A stretch of 64,000 nucleotides of DNA, from the NCBI GenBank assembly GCA_000024525.1, contig CP001769.1, positions 5,675,001-5,739,000 of the forward strand. Reading direction: 5' to 3'. A model generated the notes under the pieces. That model had not been told where the DNA came from and made no database searches. It worked only from the letters and a program-made list of their open reading frames with translations. Made by a program: the position numbers and the translations under genes. Shown here in pieces: positions 1 to 8,833 of this stretch. The DNA is from Spirosoma linguale DSM 74 (GTDB taxonomy: Bacteria; Bacteroidota; Bacteroidia; Cytophagales; Spirosomataceae). Position 1 is the stretch's first letter. Every line of letters starts with the position of its first letter.

Positions 1-1451
1 AACGCTGTTCCGGCCTCCGTATCAAACCGGGTATACGTACCCGCGTATAGCCCGGACAAGGCGGCTTCCGTTGCTTTTGCGTTCAGGTTTGCGGCCTCAT
101 CAGGGAAAAGATAAGCCAGTACCGCAGCAGCGGAAGCCGAAGCAGCCGCCTGATCCGATACGAAGCCGGGGGTATTGGGGATAGCGGTCGCCGTTTTAAT
201 GGTTGGGTCCAGTTGCGCAGGGCGGGGCGTAAAATAGGTATACTTTGTGCGCCAGGCCGCCGTTGTGGCATCCTGAATGGCCCGGTTCAGGAGGGCGTAC
301 GTTCGGGCCGTCCGGAGTTCGTTCTGACCGTTTTGCCGGATCAAGTCTTCAGCCAGGAAATTCCAGAGCCCGGACAGCGAATAGGTCCCCGGCCCATTAT
401 CCCAGTAGCTGGCAAGACGCCACTGCTCACGCGTGCGGGCATTGGCAAGATCGCGGACCTCGCCCAGAGCGGTCTGAAACGCAGTCGAGGTAGTCGCCGG
501 GGGCGGGCCGGGAATAGTCCGGGCAATAGCGGTTGAGTCGAACCAGGTCTTTACCTGTCCTGCCAGCGGCAGAACTGGTGCACGGGCGGGCAGTTCGAGA
601 CTTGTCCATTTACGATCGTAAGGTGCCGAAGCGAGTTTGGTTTGCCAGCTATTTGTGGGGTCCTGCGCACGACTAAACCAATCGGTTTTAGCCCGGTCAA
701 GGACATTGGCCGTCACTGCTGTTGCCAGGTCTTCTCCCGCTTTCACATCCGTAGGCACATTGGCACCGGCCCAGATACGGCTCTGTTTGTGCTCGGTGGC
801 TCTTGCCTTGAGCCAGGCCGATTCCGTTGGAAAGAAAAACGCCAGCACCTGGTACGAAGCCTCCGCAATGGCCGCATCTTCCGACGGATACGAGGGCACA
901 TCCAGTATAGGTATCCGGGCAATAACGCCCTGCTGCTCCAGCGATGGCCGATTGTACTGGTATTTGGCTCGCCAGGCCACTACCAGCGCATCGTACTGGG
1001 CCACACTCAGCAAGGCATACACCCGTGCGGCAAACGGCGGGCCGGCCAGCGGATTGGCCGTAGGCGAGTCGTTAAGCTGACCCGTCAGAATGTCGTAGCC
1101 GGGTGGGTTATTGTATTTAGCGACGAGCTGCCGGGCAATCTGATTCCAGCGCAGCACGCCCCCAACAGCCCAGAAGTTGACCGCTGTGTTTTGTTCCGGA
1201 GTAGAACTCAGCACTCCATTTTTTACGCCCGTTAACTCTTGCTGGTACGCAGCCGACGTAACGGCGTCTGGCTGAGGTACGGAAATGGCAGCGGCTGATT
1301 TCAGTACGATAGGGCTCCAGGCTCCGCCGTCGGCGTCAGGGGAGCTGGGGGTAATAAACGGCAGGATACCCTCGTCGATAATCGGCTCCTTACAGGCCGA
1401 TACACACAGGAATAGAGCACTTAAAAGTATTGACGAAAAGGAAGTTTTCAT
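1..1451 (-). CDS. PAP2/vanadium-haloperoxidase-like lipoprotein, catalytically degenerate, 3' end outside window
   Basis: The frame is open from an ATG at 1451 to the window edge, about 483 residues. It starts with a signal peptide ending in a VSAC lipobox (outer or periplasmic lipoprotein). It is a paralogue of the gene at 4018-5565: both share the RWN-IAR-L-KYN-PP block, the AQYDALV-W block and a K-x6-RP motif (KYTYFTPRP here). In PAP2 acid phosphatases and vanadium haloperoxidases K-x6-RP, SGH and SR-x5-H bind phosphate or vanadate. Here SGH is replaced by SDQ, and SR-x5-H by SG-x5-T (LSGLYAGTYTRFD), so the nucleophilic/acid histidines are gone while the fold is kept. It follows the barrel gene 1489-2400, mirroring the intact barrel-PAP2 pair upstream. 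I read it as a pseudoenzyme. Family assignment is firm; loss of activity is inference. Confidence 0.8.
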   Translation of the reverse strand, partial: MKTSFSSILLSALFLCVSACKEPIIDEGILPFITPSSPDADGGAWSPIVLKSAAAISVPQPDAVTSAAYQQELTGVKNGVLSSTPEQNTAVNFWAVGGVLRWNQIARQLVAKYNNPPGYDILTGQLNDSPTANPLAGPPFAARVYALLSVAQYDALVVAWRAKYQYNRPSLEQQGVIARIPILDVPSYPSEDAAIAEASYQVLAFFFPTESAWLKARATEHKQSRIWAGANVPTDVKAGEDLATAVTANVLDRAKTDWFSRAQDPTNSWQTKLASAPYDRKWTSLELPARAPVLPLAGQVKTWFDSTAIARTIPGPPPATTSTAFQTALGEVRDLANARTREQWRLASYWDNGPGTYSLSGLWNFLAEDLIRQNGQNELRTARTYALLNRAIQDATTAAWRTKYTYFTPRPAQLDPTIKTATAIPNTPGFVSDQAAASASAAAVLAYLFPDEAANLNAKATEAALSGLYAGTYTRFDTEAGTA

Positions 1452-1488
1452 AGATAGGAGTAGTTGGTACAACCCAATAACCAATAAC

Positions 1489-2400
1489 CTAATTATTAGC
1501 GGTCCAGTGACCAACAACCAAACCGGCATTGATCTGGGTGCTTTTGCCCGTATTCCGCCCGTCGAGGGTGGTGCTGTAGCCAGCGGTCAGGCCAAACTGT
1601 TTGAGTAGCCGAAGGTAAGCCGTGGCCCCTACCCGCCTAAAGCCAATGGCATTGGTTGGAAAGGGAACGCCGGTGCCAATGTTGGTGCCTCTGTTATGCG
1701 GAGTCTGCTGCTGCCCCCATACATCGATGTTGCAGAATTTGGTGACGAAGCCCCCACGAACGATGATTTCAGTTACGTCGGGGACATTTACTTTTGAGTT
1801 GCTGTTCGGATTAAGCTGATCGGGGTCGTAGTTATTGACCGGATGGTCGAGCGTTACCTGCCCGTTTCGGATGTAGCCCAGTTGACCGGTCAGGAAAAAC
1901 GAACGGGCTTTAAAATGGAGCAGCGTACGGCCATCCAGGTTCTTCGACCCGCGCCCGATAGCCACCAGCGCATCGTTGACATACGGCTGAATGGGCATGG
2001 AGTAGCCAACGGCAAACTGCCAGGAGAGTTTCGACCGGCCTAGTTTATAATCGTAAGCCTCCCACCGAAGTGCAGCTGTAACATCCTGAAAGCCTTCCTG
2101 CTTCGAAAAATAGCCATCACTGGCCTGCATGCGAACATAAGGGGCCGCCACAATCAGGTCGAGGTCGTAACCCAGGCCATAAGTACCCACAACGGTGAGA
2201 GCTTCGGTCGTAACCGTGCCCAGATTCGGATTTTTCGTTTCGGTCTTGTTAACGTAATACGTATCGTACGTGGATTGGGAGCCAAATACGGCTAGACTCG
2301 CTTTTCGCTGACCACGCATAAACCCATCAATCAACCCCTGCCCCTGCGAAGAGATTACCGGCAGAAGGAGCAGCACAGTAGCAAAAATTTTGAATCGCAT
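1489..2400 (-). CDS. Outer-membrane beta-barrel protein, transporter-like
   Basis: 303 residues with a clear signal peptide (ends near SSQGQG) followed by alternating aromatic/polar strands typical of a Bacteroidota outer-membrane barrel (MetA/phenol-degradation transporter-like). It resembles the barrel at 5583-6479: both carry a VPFPTN-type block near residue 245 followed by a G-rich strand, and both directly precede a PAP2-like lipoprotein gene. It lies 37 bp upstream of the degenerate PAP2 gene and is probably co-transcribed with it. No plug domain or TonB box is seen. The substrate cannot be told from sequence; a shared role with the PAP2 lipoprotein is inferred only from the repeated gene pair. 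Confidence 0.65.
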   Translation of the reverse strand: MRFKIFATVLLLLPVISSQGQGLIDGFMRGQRKASLAVFGSQSTYDTYYVNKTETKNPNLGTVTTEALTVVGTYGLGYDLDLIVAAPYVRMQASDGYFSKQEGFQDVTAALRWEAYDYKLGRSKLSWQFAVGYSMPIQPYVNDALVAIGRGSKNLDGRTLLHFKARSFFLTGQLGYIRNGQVTLDHPVNNYDPDQLNPNSNSKVNVPDVTEIIVRGGFVTKFCNIDVWGQQQTPHNRGTNIGTGVPFPTNAIGFRRVGATAYLRLLKQFGLTAGYSTTLDGRNTGKSTQINAGLVVGHWTANN

Positions 2401-2530
2401 ACGTCCATTTTAGGTTGAACAAAAGTACTTGTTCAGACGGAGCATATTCTATCAACGACGGTTTTCCTCGTAAGTGGTCAACCGTATACGGGAAATCAGT
2501 TATAAAAACTTCGTCAGGGGTTGTATAATC

Positions 2531-2559
2531 AGAGAGCCGGACGTTCAGCGCGGCTCTCT
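2531..2559 (-). terminator. Hairpin terminator after the DUF3179 gene
   Basis: AGAGAGCCG (2531-2539) pairs perfectly with CGGCTCTCT (2551-2559) around an 11-nt loop, starting 3 bp past the stop codon at 2563. Confidence 0.6.
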
Positions 2560-2562
2560 GTA

Positions 2563-3792
2563 TCAATCTGCATCATCCCGCTCGGTATCGGGGTGGAAAC
2601 TGCGCCACGAATGCCAGAACTCCTGGTACGCTTTCGGCATGGCATCGAGTCGTTTCCCCCGCATCGGGCCCGCCACGCAACGCCCCCGCCAAGTCCAGAC
2701 CGACTTTGTTTCCTGATCGGTGAGCTGCCGGTTGGCGTAGTGAAAGGTGAGTGTTTGTGCGCCTACCCGCCGACTCCAGGCTCCGAACGATACACTATCG
2801 GGTGCAATGGTCAGCAGTATGGGTTCACCCCCTACCACATCGCTCAGCGTACGTTTCTCTACCAGTTTATTCCAGTCGTATGCCTTCGAGAAACCGGCTT
2901 TCTCCACTCCGATAACCCACGACTTAGGTTGCCACGAAGCCGAATCGCGCCGGGTGAGTTTCCCCTTCGACAGGCCCCTTTCGTAGTTTTTCATACCGTC
3001 AAACTCGTCGGCAAAGGTCGAATCGGCCTGTAGCACGCGCGTATTGGGGTGTTGGGCAGCCCACTCGCTCAGGGTCATGTGCTGCCCCGCCAGTTCAGAC
3101 AGGCTGGTTCCTTTCAGTGGGCCCAGAATAGCCTCTCCCGTAGCTTGCCGCCACCAGGAGCCCGTCCGTTTATCTTCGAACATAGCATTGAAATGATCCA
3201 TACCCACCAGCCGAAACTCATCGGGCTGACCTTTAATGATCGGGCTGAATACGCGCCCTGTCCGGCAAACGGTACAATACGTGATCATAACCGGCTGGCC
3301 ACCCACCGTGTCGCGTACCTGATGATGGTAGCCAATGAGTTGAATCGGGTAGGCCGTTGCCTGTCCCATAGCTGTGAACCCCAGCACCAGCTTATTGAGC
3401 GGAATTTTGTTCTCGCTCATAGACACCACGCGTTTATTGATGGGCTGCTTAAACATCTGGTCGGCCATCATTTCCTGATTCACTTCGTAAAACACAACGC
3501 CATAAAGCAGCACCAGGCCAGCCGCCACATAGCGGTTCCACATCGGCCGGGGTTTTGTAAATACCAGAAACGCGGGGTAGATCAGCAGAACCCACCCAAC
3601 GGCGCGTAACCAGCCAATATTCCGGTGCAGCCAATAGGCCAGTTCAACCCGCCCCAGCGATGTACTAGCTGAGTCGGACTCGCCGAGGCCAAGCTGGCTG
3701 CCGGGGAACGGCATAATAAAATAGACACTCAACACCTCCAGGGCGATCAGCAGGAAAATAAACACCAGAAAAAACAACAGGGAACGCTTCAT
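2563..3792 (-). CDS. DUF3179 domain-containing membrane protein
   Basis: About 409 residues. An N-terminal membrane helix (LLFFLVFIFLLIALEVL) is followed by two further hydrophobic segments around residues 60-80 and 90-105, then a DUF3179 domain recognised by the PVMITYCTVCRTGRVF block with a CxxC pair, the GMDHFNAMFED block and the GSWWRQATGEAILGP block. The function of DUF3179 is unknown; the CxxC pair suggests metal or redox chemistry outside the cytoplasm. I prefer the ATG at 3792 over an in-frame TTG two codons earlier. It sits in the minus-strand outer-membrane block between the two barrel/PAP2 pairs and ends in a hairpin. Confidence 0.8.
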   Translation of the reverse strand: MKRSLLFFLVFIFLLIALEVLSVYFIMPFPGSQLGLGESDSASTSLGRVELAYWLHRNIGWLRAVGWVLLIYPAFLVFTKPRPMWNRYVAAGLVLLYGVVFYEVNQEMMADQMFKQPINKRVVSMSENKIPLNKLVLGFTAMGQATAYPIQLIGYHHQVRDTVGGQPVMITYCTVCRTGRVFSPIIKGQPDEFRLVGMDHFNAMFEDKRTGSWWRQATGEAILGPLKGTSLSELAGQHMTLSEWAAQHPNTRVLQADSTFADEFDGMKNYERGLSKGKLTRRDSASWQPKSWVIGVEKAGFSKAYDWNKLVEKRTLSDVVGGEPILLTIAPDSVSFGAWSRRVGAQTLTFHYANRQLTDQETKSVWTWRGRCVAGPMRGKRLDAMPKAYQEFWHSWRSFHPDTERDDAD

Positions 3793-3853
3793 TGGCAAGG
3801 TTAGGTTGGCGACCCGGTGGTCGGTATGTAATGTATTCGTGTGTACAAAAGTA

Positions 3854-3876
3854 CCCCAGCCGCAAAGTGGCTGGGG
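3854..3876 (-). terminator. Short hairpin between PAP2 and DUF3179 genes
   Basis: CCCCAGCC (3854-3861) and GGCTGGGG (3869-3876) form a perfect GC-rich stem with a 7-nt loop, in the 220-bp gap downstream of the PAP2 gene. It may end that transcript or lie in the DUF3179 leader. Confidence 0.4.
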
Positions 3877-4017
3877 ACTAATTACTATACCTATGATAAA
3901 TACGTAGCAGGGTTAGCCTGCGGTGTTGGTAATTGATAGCCCATTGTCCCCATTCGCTCGCCGGGAAGTTGCTCAGGCAGCGGTATATGTGGCATAGGGT
4001 GCGTTATTGACGTTGTT

Positions 4018-5565
4018 CTACAAACCCGACCCATCGGCCTTACCCCGCGCTACGGCATAAGCGCCAATGTTTTTACCGCACGCTAGCCCTGTGGTGCAAT
4101 CGAAACGATAATGAATCATCCCATATATCCGTGAGTCAGAAGCCTCCTGCGCTTTCTTCCAGAAATCGTCGGCCTGATCGGGGAAGATGCTGCCCAGCAC
4201 CGTAGCCGCAGCTGCCGAGAAGGTGGAGTGCCCTGAGGTGTAGGATGGGAAGTTAGGCAAACCAACCGACGTTTTCACTCCAAACTGCTGTGGCCGGGGG
4301 TAATAGTAGTACATCTTCGTTTCCCAGCAGCAAACGCCCGCATCCATCAGCGCCGTAGCCACCAGCGCCAGCGTTCGGGCCATGCGTACTTCGCTGTATT
4401 TAGCATCGTTAGCCGCATTGGCAGCCGCCCGCATCCAGTGGCCGGGGGGCGTGTACGTACCCGCGCCATCGGCCCAATAATTGGCAATCCGGGCCTGTTC
4501 GCGGGTCTGGTTTTTGTTAATCGCCTGCAGCTCGTTCAGCGCCGTGGTAAATTCCGGGCTACCGATGGCGGGTGGCGGACCGGGACGTAGTTTCACCTTC
4601 GTAGCGGCATCGAAGTTCCAGTTCATGACGGCACCATAGTTCGGCAGCATGGGTGGACGAGCAGGCGTTTCCTGACTTACCCACACCTCACTTAGTCCTC
4701 GTGCTTTGGCGTCGGCAATCATACCGGCCGTCAGCGTCTGGTTATTGGCGGTACTCATGCCATCGGTTTTCGCACGGGCCATTACTTTAACCGCTACCTG
4801 ATTCCCCAGATCGGCACCGGCGTTCAGGTCGCTCATAACGTTCATACCGGCCCACAGGCGGCTGTTACGATGTTCGGCCAGCTTGGCATCCAGAAACGGC
4901 ACTTCGCCCGGAAACATGGCTTTCAACACGGTGTAGGAAGCAGCCGCCACCACCGCATCCTCCGACGGGTATGAGGGCAGAGCCGAGGCAGGCAGCGCAA
5001 CCCGTACCGAAGCATCCGCTTTTGATGGAGCCGACCGTTTGAAAGCATATTTATAATTCCAGGTCGCTACCAGCGCATCGTATTGGGCAACGCTCAGGTA
5101 AGCAAACGCCCGGGCCGTATAGGGTGGGTTAGCAAATGGGAACCGGGGGTCGGCCAGTGGGTTGGCGGCATCGGGCACGGGGTACTTCCCGTCGGGCGTG
5201 GAGGCTGGCGGCACATTGTATTTGGCGGCCAGTTCGCGGGCTATTTCGTTCCAGCGATACACCGCCCCGGCTCCCCAATACACGACCGCTTCCTGCTGTG
5301 CCGTCGTCAAACTTGCCGATTTCGCTTTAAGATCCGCTACTTCGGCCAGGTATTCAGCCGAGGTAACAGCTGATGGAGCAGCCACGGTTACGTCGGTGGG
5401 GGCGGTGAGCACGTAGGTTTTCCAGCTACCGGCTTTCTCATCGACGCTGGCAGGAGTATACCCTACCCGTAATGGTTCGGTAATGTTTTTATCGCAGGAG
5501 ATAATGGCGGACGATACCCCAACCATCACGCAACTGATCAAGAGAAGATGACTATATTTTTTCAT
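4018..5565 (-). CDS. PAP2-family, vanadium-haloperoxidase-like lipoprotein
   Basis: 515 residues with a lipoprotein signal (IISC box near residue 24). The C-terminal third contains the full PAP2/vanadium-haloperoxidase signature in order: K-x6-RP (KMYYYYPRP), SGH (YTSGHSTFS) and SR-x5-H-xxx-D (SRIYGMIHYRFD). Such proteins are acid phosphatases or, with vanadate, haloperoxidases; which applies here cannot be decided. Its start lies 17 bp after the stop of the barrel gene 5583-6479, so the two form a transcriptional pair that follows the FecA-like receptor. It is the intact counterpart of the degenerate copy at the window start. Confidence 0.82.
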   Translation of the reverse strand: MKKYSHLLLISCVMVGVSSAIISCDKNITEPLRVGYTPASVDEKAGSWKTYVLTAPTDVTVAAPSAVTSAEYLAEVADLKAKSASLTTAQQEAVVYWGAGAVYRWNEIARELAAKYNVPPASTPDGKYPVPDAANPLADPRFPFANPPYTARAFAYLSVAQYDALVATWNYKYAFKRSAPSKADASVRVALPASALPSYPSEDAVVAAASYTVLKAMFPGEVPFLDAKLAEHRNSRLWAGMNVMSDLNAGADLGNQVAVKVMARAKTDGMSTANNQTLTAGMIADAKARGLSEVWVSQETPARPPMLPNYGAVMNWNFDAATKVKLRPGPPPAIGSPEFTTALNELQAINKNQTREQARIANYWADGAGTYTPPGHWMRAAANAANDAKYSEVRMARTLALVATALMDAGVCCWETKMYYYYPRPQQFGVKTSVGLPNFPSYTSGHSTFSAAAATVLGSIFPDQADDFWKKAQEASDSRIYGMIHYRFDCTTGLACGKNIGAYAVARGKADGSGL

Positions 5566-5582
5566 GACGCTACGGCTTCCGA

Positions 5583-6479
5583 TTATTTCTTAAAATTGAT
5601 TTGATACAGCAGGCCCAGCATATAGCTAGTGCTTTGGCCTACATTCATTCCGTCGACCACGTACCCAATACGGGCATTGACCCCGATGTTGTGCGGTTGT
5701 ACCTTGGCATACCAGCCCACCGATGTAGCCTGCATGTTGTTGGTCGGAAACGGCATGTCATTCCGGCGGATGTTGTCGCCGTTGAGGCAGGCGGTACGCT
5801 CGGCCCAGAATTCCGTTTGGATGCCTTTGCGTTGTACACCCAATCGAAGGGCCATATCATAGGTATTGGGCACCTGTACTTCATTGGTGTTGTACACCCG
5901 GTCATTGGCCTGATAAGCGTCCTGATCGATTCGGGTATTACTCCGCCAGCCGTAGCTGCCATGCGCCGTTACATACAGACCGGTTTTGCGATCCCGGTAG
6001 TTGAGTAGCAGTCGACCGGTCACGGTGCGGCATTGCAGACCAATGGACATCGGCAGGAAGCTCGGCACGTAATTACCCAACGGAACCGACCCGCCCACCA
6101 CGGCATTGACCGAGAACCCACCGACCTGAACGGCTTTCACCTTCAGCCAGGCCGACGCATCCTGAATGCCCCGCTGCCCCATCAGGTTGCCCGCACTGGT
6201 GCTCGTCCAGACATACGGCAGGCTCAGAATGACATTGACTCGTTTTGTAATCCCAATCACGGGCATGAGCATAAAGCTCTGTGTCGTATGCGTACCGATG
6301 TTCAGGTTCTCGCGCTTTAGACTTCCCTCCCAATACTGGTTCCAGGAGCTGTAACCGTACATACCCGCCACACAGATTTGCCGTTTGTTCATGTAAATCG
6401 CGTCCTGCGGCATCTGCGCCTGCACGGCAAAAGGCAGGAGCAGCGCGGTAACGATCAGGCATTTTAAAGTTGATTTCAT
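5583..6479 (-). CDS. Outer-membrane beta-barrel protein, transporter-like
   Basis: 298 residues with a signal peptide ending at AVQAQ, then short amphipathic strands with GY/GG turns and a final strand ending in INFKK, as in outer-membrane barrels whose last residues guide insertion. Related to the 1489-2400 barrel (shared MPFPTNN/VPFPTNA block near residue 240). It lies 61 bp after the TonB receptor gene and 17 bp before the PAP2 lipoprotein, so receptor, barrel and PAP2 protein may be one unit. No substrate can be assigned. Confidence 0.65.
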   Translation of the reverse strand: MKSTLKCLIVTALLLPFAVQAQMPQDAIYMNKRQICVAGMYGYSSWNQYWEGSLKRENLNIGTHTTQSFMLMPVIGITKRVNVILSLPYVWTSTSAGNLMGQRGIQDASAWLKVKAVQVGGFSVNAVVGGSVPLGNYVPSFLPMSIGLQCRTVTGRLLLNYRDRKTGLYVTAHGSYGWRSNTRIDQDAYQANDRVYNTNEVQVPNTYDMALRLGVQRKGIQTEFWAERTACLNGDNIRRNDMPFPTNNMQATSVGWYAKVQPHNIGVNARIGYVVDGMNVGQSTSYMLGLLYQINFKK

Positions 6480-6540
6480 CTGTTCTTTTTTTATGATACG
6501 ATGGTCTGTTAGTTGTTTTTAGGAGTCATTACCCCACCCC

Positions 6541-8760
6541 TCAAATCGTCCACCCAACGGTCAATACGGCGTTTCGTCCGTCCGACGACCAAACGCCCGG
6601 TCCTGGATAAAAGGTTGGGCGTTTGGTAAAGTATTGCTTGTTCAACAGGTTATTGACACTGCCCCGAACGGTAAATCTGCGGTTGATGTGCCAGGTGCTG
6701 TTCAGATCCCACAGCCTGTAAGCGGGTACCGGTCCAACGGCACCATTAGCCGAAGGAACAGGCGTATTGAGCGCGTCGGAGAAGGTTGGGCCAACGTAGC
6801 TGTATTGCAGCGTCAGGCTGACCGTTCCATAGCGGGCGGTCAGACCGTTTCGGTTTGTCCAACGCGGAGCAGACTCCACCTGATTGCCCGTGATTGTCCG
6901 GTTCTCCGTCCCGGCCGACACGCGCCCGTTGAGGTAACGGGCGTTGTTGAAAGCAGTTGACGTAAAGCCGCTGATCAGCACCTTTCCTACCCGCATAAGC
7001 TGTCCTTCAATGAGCGCTTCGATACCCGTGCTCCGGCTGTCGCCGATGTTGGTTCGGAAAATGTAATTCGACCCGTCTGTATCAGTCAGCAACAGAGTAC
7101 CCATACGATTCCGGTACAGCAGATCGAAAGCCGTTATATTCAAGTGTACACCCTGCCAGCGTCCGTCCACGCCAATCTCGGCATTGTAGCCATAGGCATC
7201 TTTCAGATTTTTATCGATACGCTCGTAGACCGACGTGGGGATGATGTCTTTAAAGACAATCGGACGGTAGGCCTGCGACCAGCCGCCGTATACTTTCACG
7301 GTATTATTGACCCGATATTCGCCGTTAACACCCAGCAGCACAAAGTGATGACTGATGTCGGTTGGCAGATTTTCCGGCATGTAATACGCGATAGTACCCC
7401 GCATTTCCGTTTTGCCGTGTTCCAACCGCAGTCCCGGAGAAATAGCTAATCGGCTAGTCAGGTTGATCTGATTTTCAGCGAAGACTGCCACATTGCGGGT
7501 TCGGTAGTGCAGATCACGTCTGAACGCACTGGTCAGCGTGAGGTCGAAATCAGTGCCAGTCGTACCAACGCCCAACTGCTGACGATGCAGATCGTTGTCC
7601 ATCAACTGCACACCAGCCGCCAGCGCCGACCGGACACTGCCGATGGTATACTGATGCAGCAGCCGAAGTTCGGACGTATAGCTATTGAAGTGATCGACGT
7701 CAACCTGCCGGGCTTTGTACTGACCCGTCACTCGACTAATGGTATCAGGAACGGTCGCAAACGCATCCAGTTGAATGCTGTTTCGGGCACCGATCACCGC
7801 TGAAACTGTCCATGACAGTCGTGTACGATCCGAGAGTATCCAGTCGGCCTTAAGCGACGGAATATAAATATCCGGGTTAAAGTAGTTCCGGCTTCGTGTC
7901 GACTGGCGCGGGTTCTGAGCAAACATGACATCGGTCAATGGACCGGGAATCTGGTACGTGTACGTCGACCGTCCCAACTCGGCCGTTAGGTTCAAGTTCG
8001 GCGTTGCCTGAAACGCCAAACGACCAAACTGAGCTTCGGCGTTGGACTGGCTATTTTGCCGATACCCGTCCGAATGCCGCCGGTAGTAATAGGCATAGTA
8101 CGTCCATTTACCCACCCGGCCACCAATAGCCGAATAGGAACTCCGCATCCCGTATGAACCACCCGAATTGATCGTTTCAAAACCAAACCAGCGCGTTGTG
8201 TCGGCCCCTTTCGTTACGTAATTCAGCATACCGCCAAACTGCGCCCCATACTGAAGGGACGCCGTTCCGCGAACGAGTTCAATGCGGTTGATGCTCTCCA
8301 TGGGTGGCGAATAGTGACTGGCTGGGTAGCCGTACATATCGGAGTTAGTGATAACCCCATTCTGACGAATGTTATTTTCCCAGGACCGATGCGGGTCTAG
8401 CCCTCGTGTAGCCATGTTAATCTGATTTCCGGTACCATCCATGTCGTAGACAAACACGCCGGGAATCCGGGCAAAGAGTTGCCGGGGAGTTTTTTCGGCA
8501 ACGTTCGCATCGACTTCCCCCAGCCGAATGACTTCACTCTTCTTACCACTCATCAAATACGTACCATGTACATTGGGCAGCGACTCCACAACCGTCGTCC
8601 GATTTCCTTTTACCGTCACCTGATTCAGCGTTCGGGCGGGTAGAGAATCCGTCGTTGGGGATTGAGAGGCCATTTTTTGACTGATTAGCTGAGCCGATAC
8701 ATTGCCAGATAAGCACGCACTCAGCACAGCCAGCCATAGCTGTAATACCTTACTTTCCAT
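6541..8760 (-). CDS. TonB-dependent receptor, FecA/siderophore type
   Basis: About 739 residues from the ATG at 8760; the frame runs further upstream but this start is followed directly by a signal peptide (LWLAVLSACLSGNVSAQ). A plug domain covers roughly residues 60-200: a TonB-box-like stretch, TPRQLFARIPGVFVYDMDG, a TRGLDPHRSW block and IELVRGTASLQYGAQFGG, the hallmark of FecA-like siderophore/iron receptors. The barrel follows and ends in a hydrophobic VLTVGWTI strand. It imports an iron complex or another large solute across the outer membrane using TonB energy. No SusD partner is present, which argues against a glycan role. Barrel and PAP2 genes follow on the same strand. Confidence 0.88.
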   Translation of the reverse strand: MESKVLQLWLAVLSACLSGNVSAQLISQKMASQSPTTDSLPARTLNQVTVKGNRTTVVESLPNVHGTYLMSGKKSEVIRLGEVDANVAEKTPRQLFARIPGVFVYDMDGTGNQINMATRGLDPHRSWENNIRQNGVITNSDMYGYPASHYSPPMESINRIELVRGTASLQYGAQFGGMLNYVTKGADTTRWFGFETINSGGSYGMRSSYSAIGGRVGKWTYYAYYYRRHSDGYRQNSQSNAEAQFGRLAFQATPNLNLTAELGRSTYTYQIPGPLTDVMFAQNPRQSTRSRNYFNPDIYIPSLKADWILSDRTRLSWTVSAVIGARNSIQLDAFATVPDTISRVTGQYKARQVDVDHFNSYTSELRLLHQYTIGSVRSALAAGVQLMDNDLHRQQLGVGTTGTDFDLTLTSAFRRDLHYRTRNVAVFAENQINLTSRLAISPGLRLEHGKTEMRGTIAYYMPENLPTDISHHFVLLGVNGEYRVNNTVKVYGGWSQAYRPIVFKDIIPTSVYERIDKNLKDAYGYNAEIGVDGRWQGVHLNITAFDLLYRNRMGTLLLTDTDGSNYIFRTNIGDSRSTGIEALIEGQLMRVGKVLISGFTSTAFNNARYLNGRVSAGTENRTITGNQVESAPRWTNRNGLTARYGTVSLTLQYSYVGPTFSDALNTPVPSANGAVGPVPAYRLWDLNSTWHINRRFTVRGSVNNLLNKQYFTKRPTFYPGPGVWSSDGRNAVLTVGWTI

Positions 8761-8773
8761 AAGCAGATTGCAG

Positions 8774-8818
8774 GCTGAACGGAGGAAACAAGGTGATTGC
8801 CGTTTCCCTCCGTTCAGC
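8774..8818 (-). terminator. Stem-loop between two outer-membrane genes
   Basis: GCTGAACGGAGGAAAC (8774-8789) pairs with GTTTCCCTCCGTTCAGC (8802-8818), one bulged C, in the 73-bp gap after the 8834-9949 gene. It can terminate or attenuate before the TonB receptor. Confidence 0.5.
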
Positions 8819-8833
8819 ACGAAAAGGCAGGAA

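Noticed and set aside
642..1235. Plus-strand 197-codon ORF
   Set aside because: Antisense to the PAP2-like gene, low-complexity translation, no domain; the minus frame is clearly the gene.
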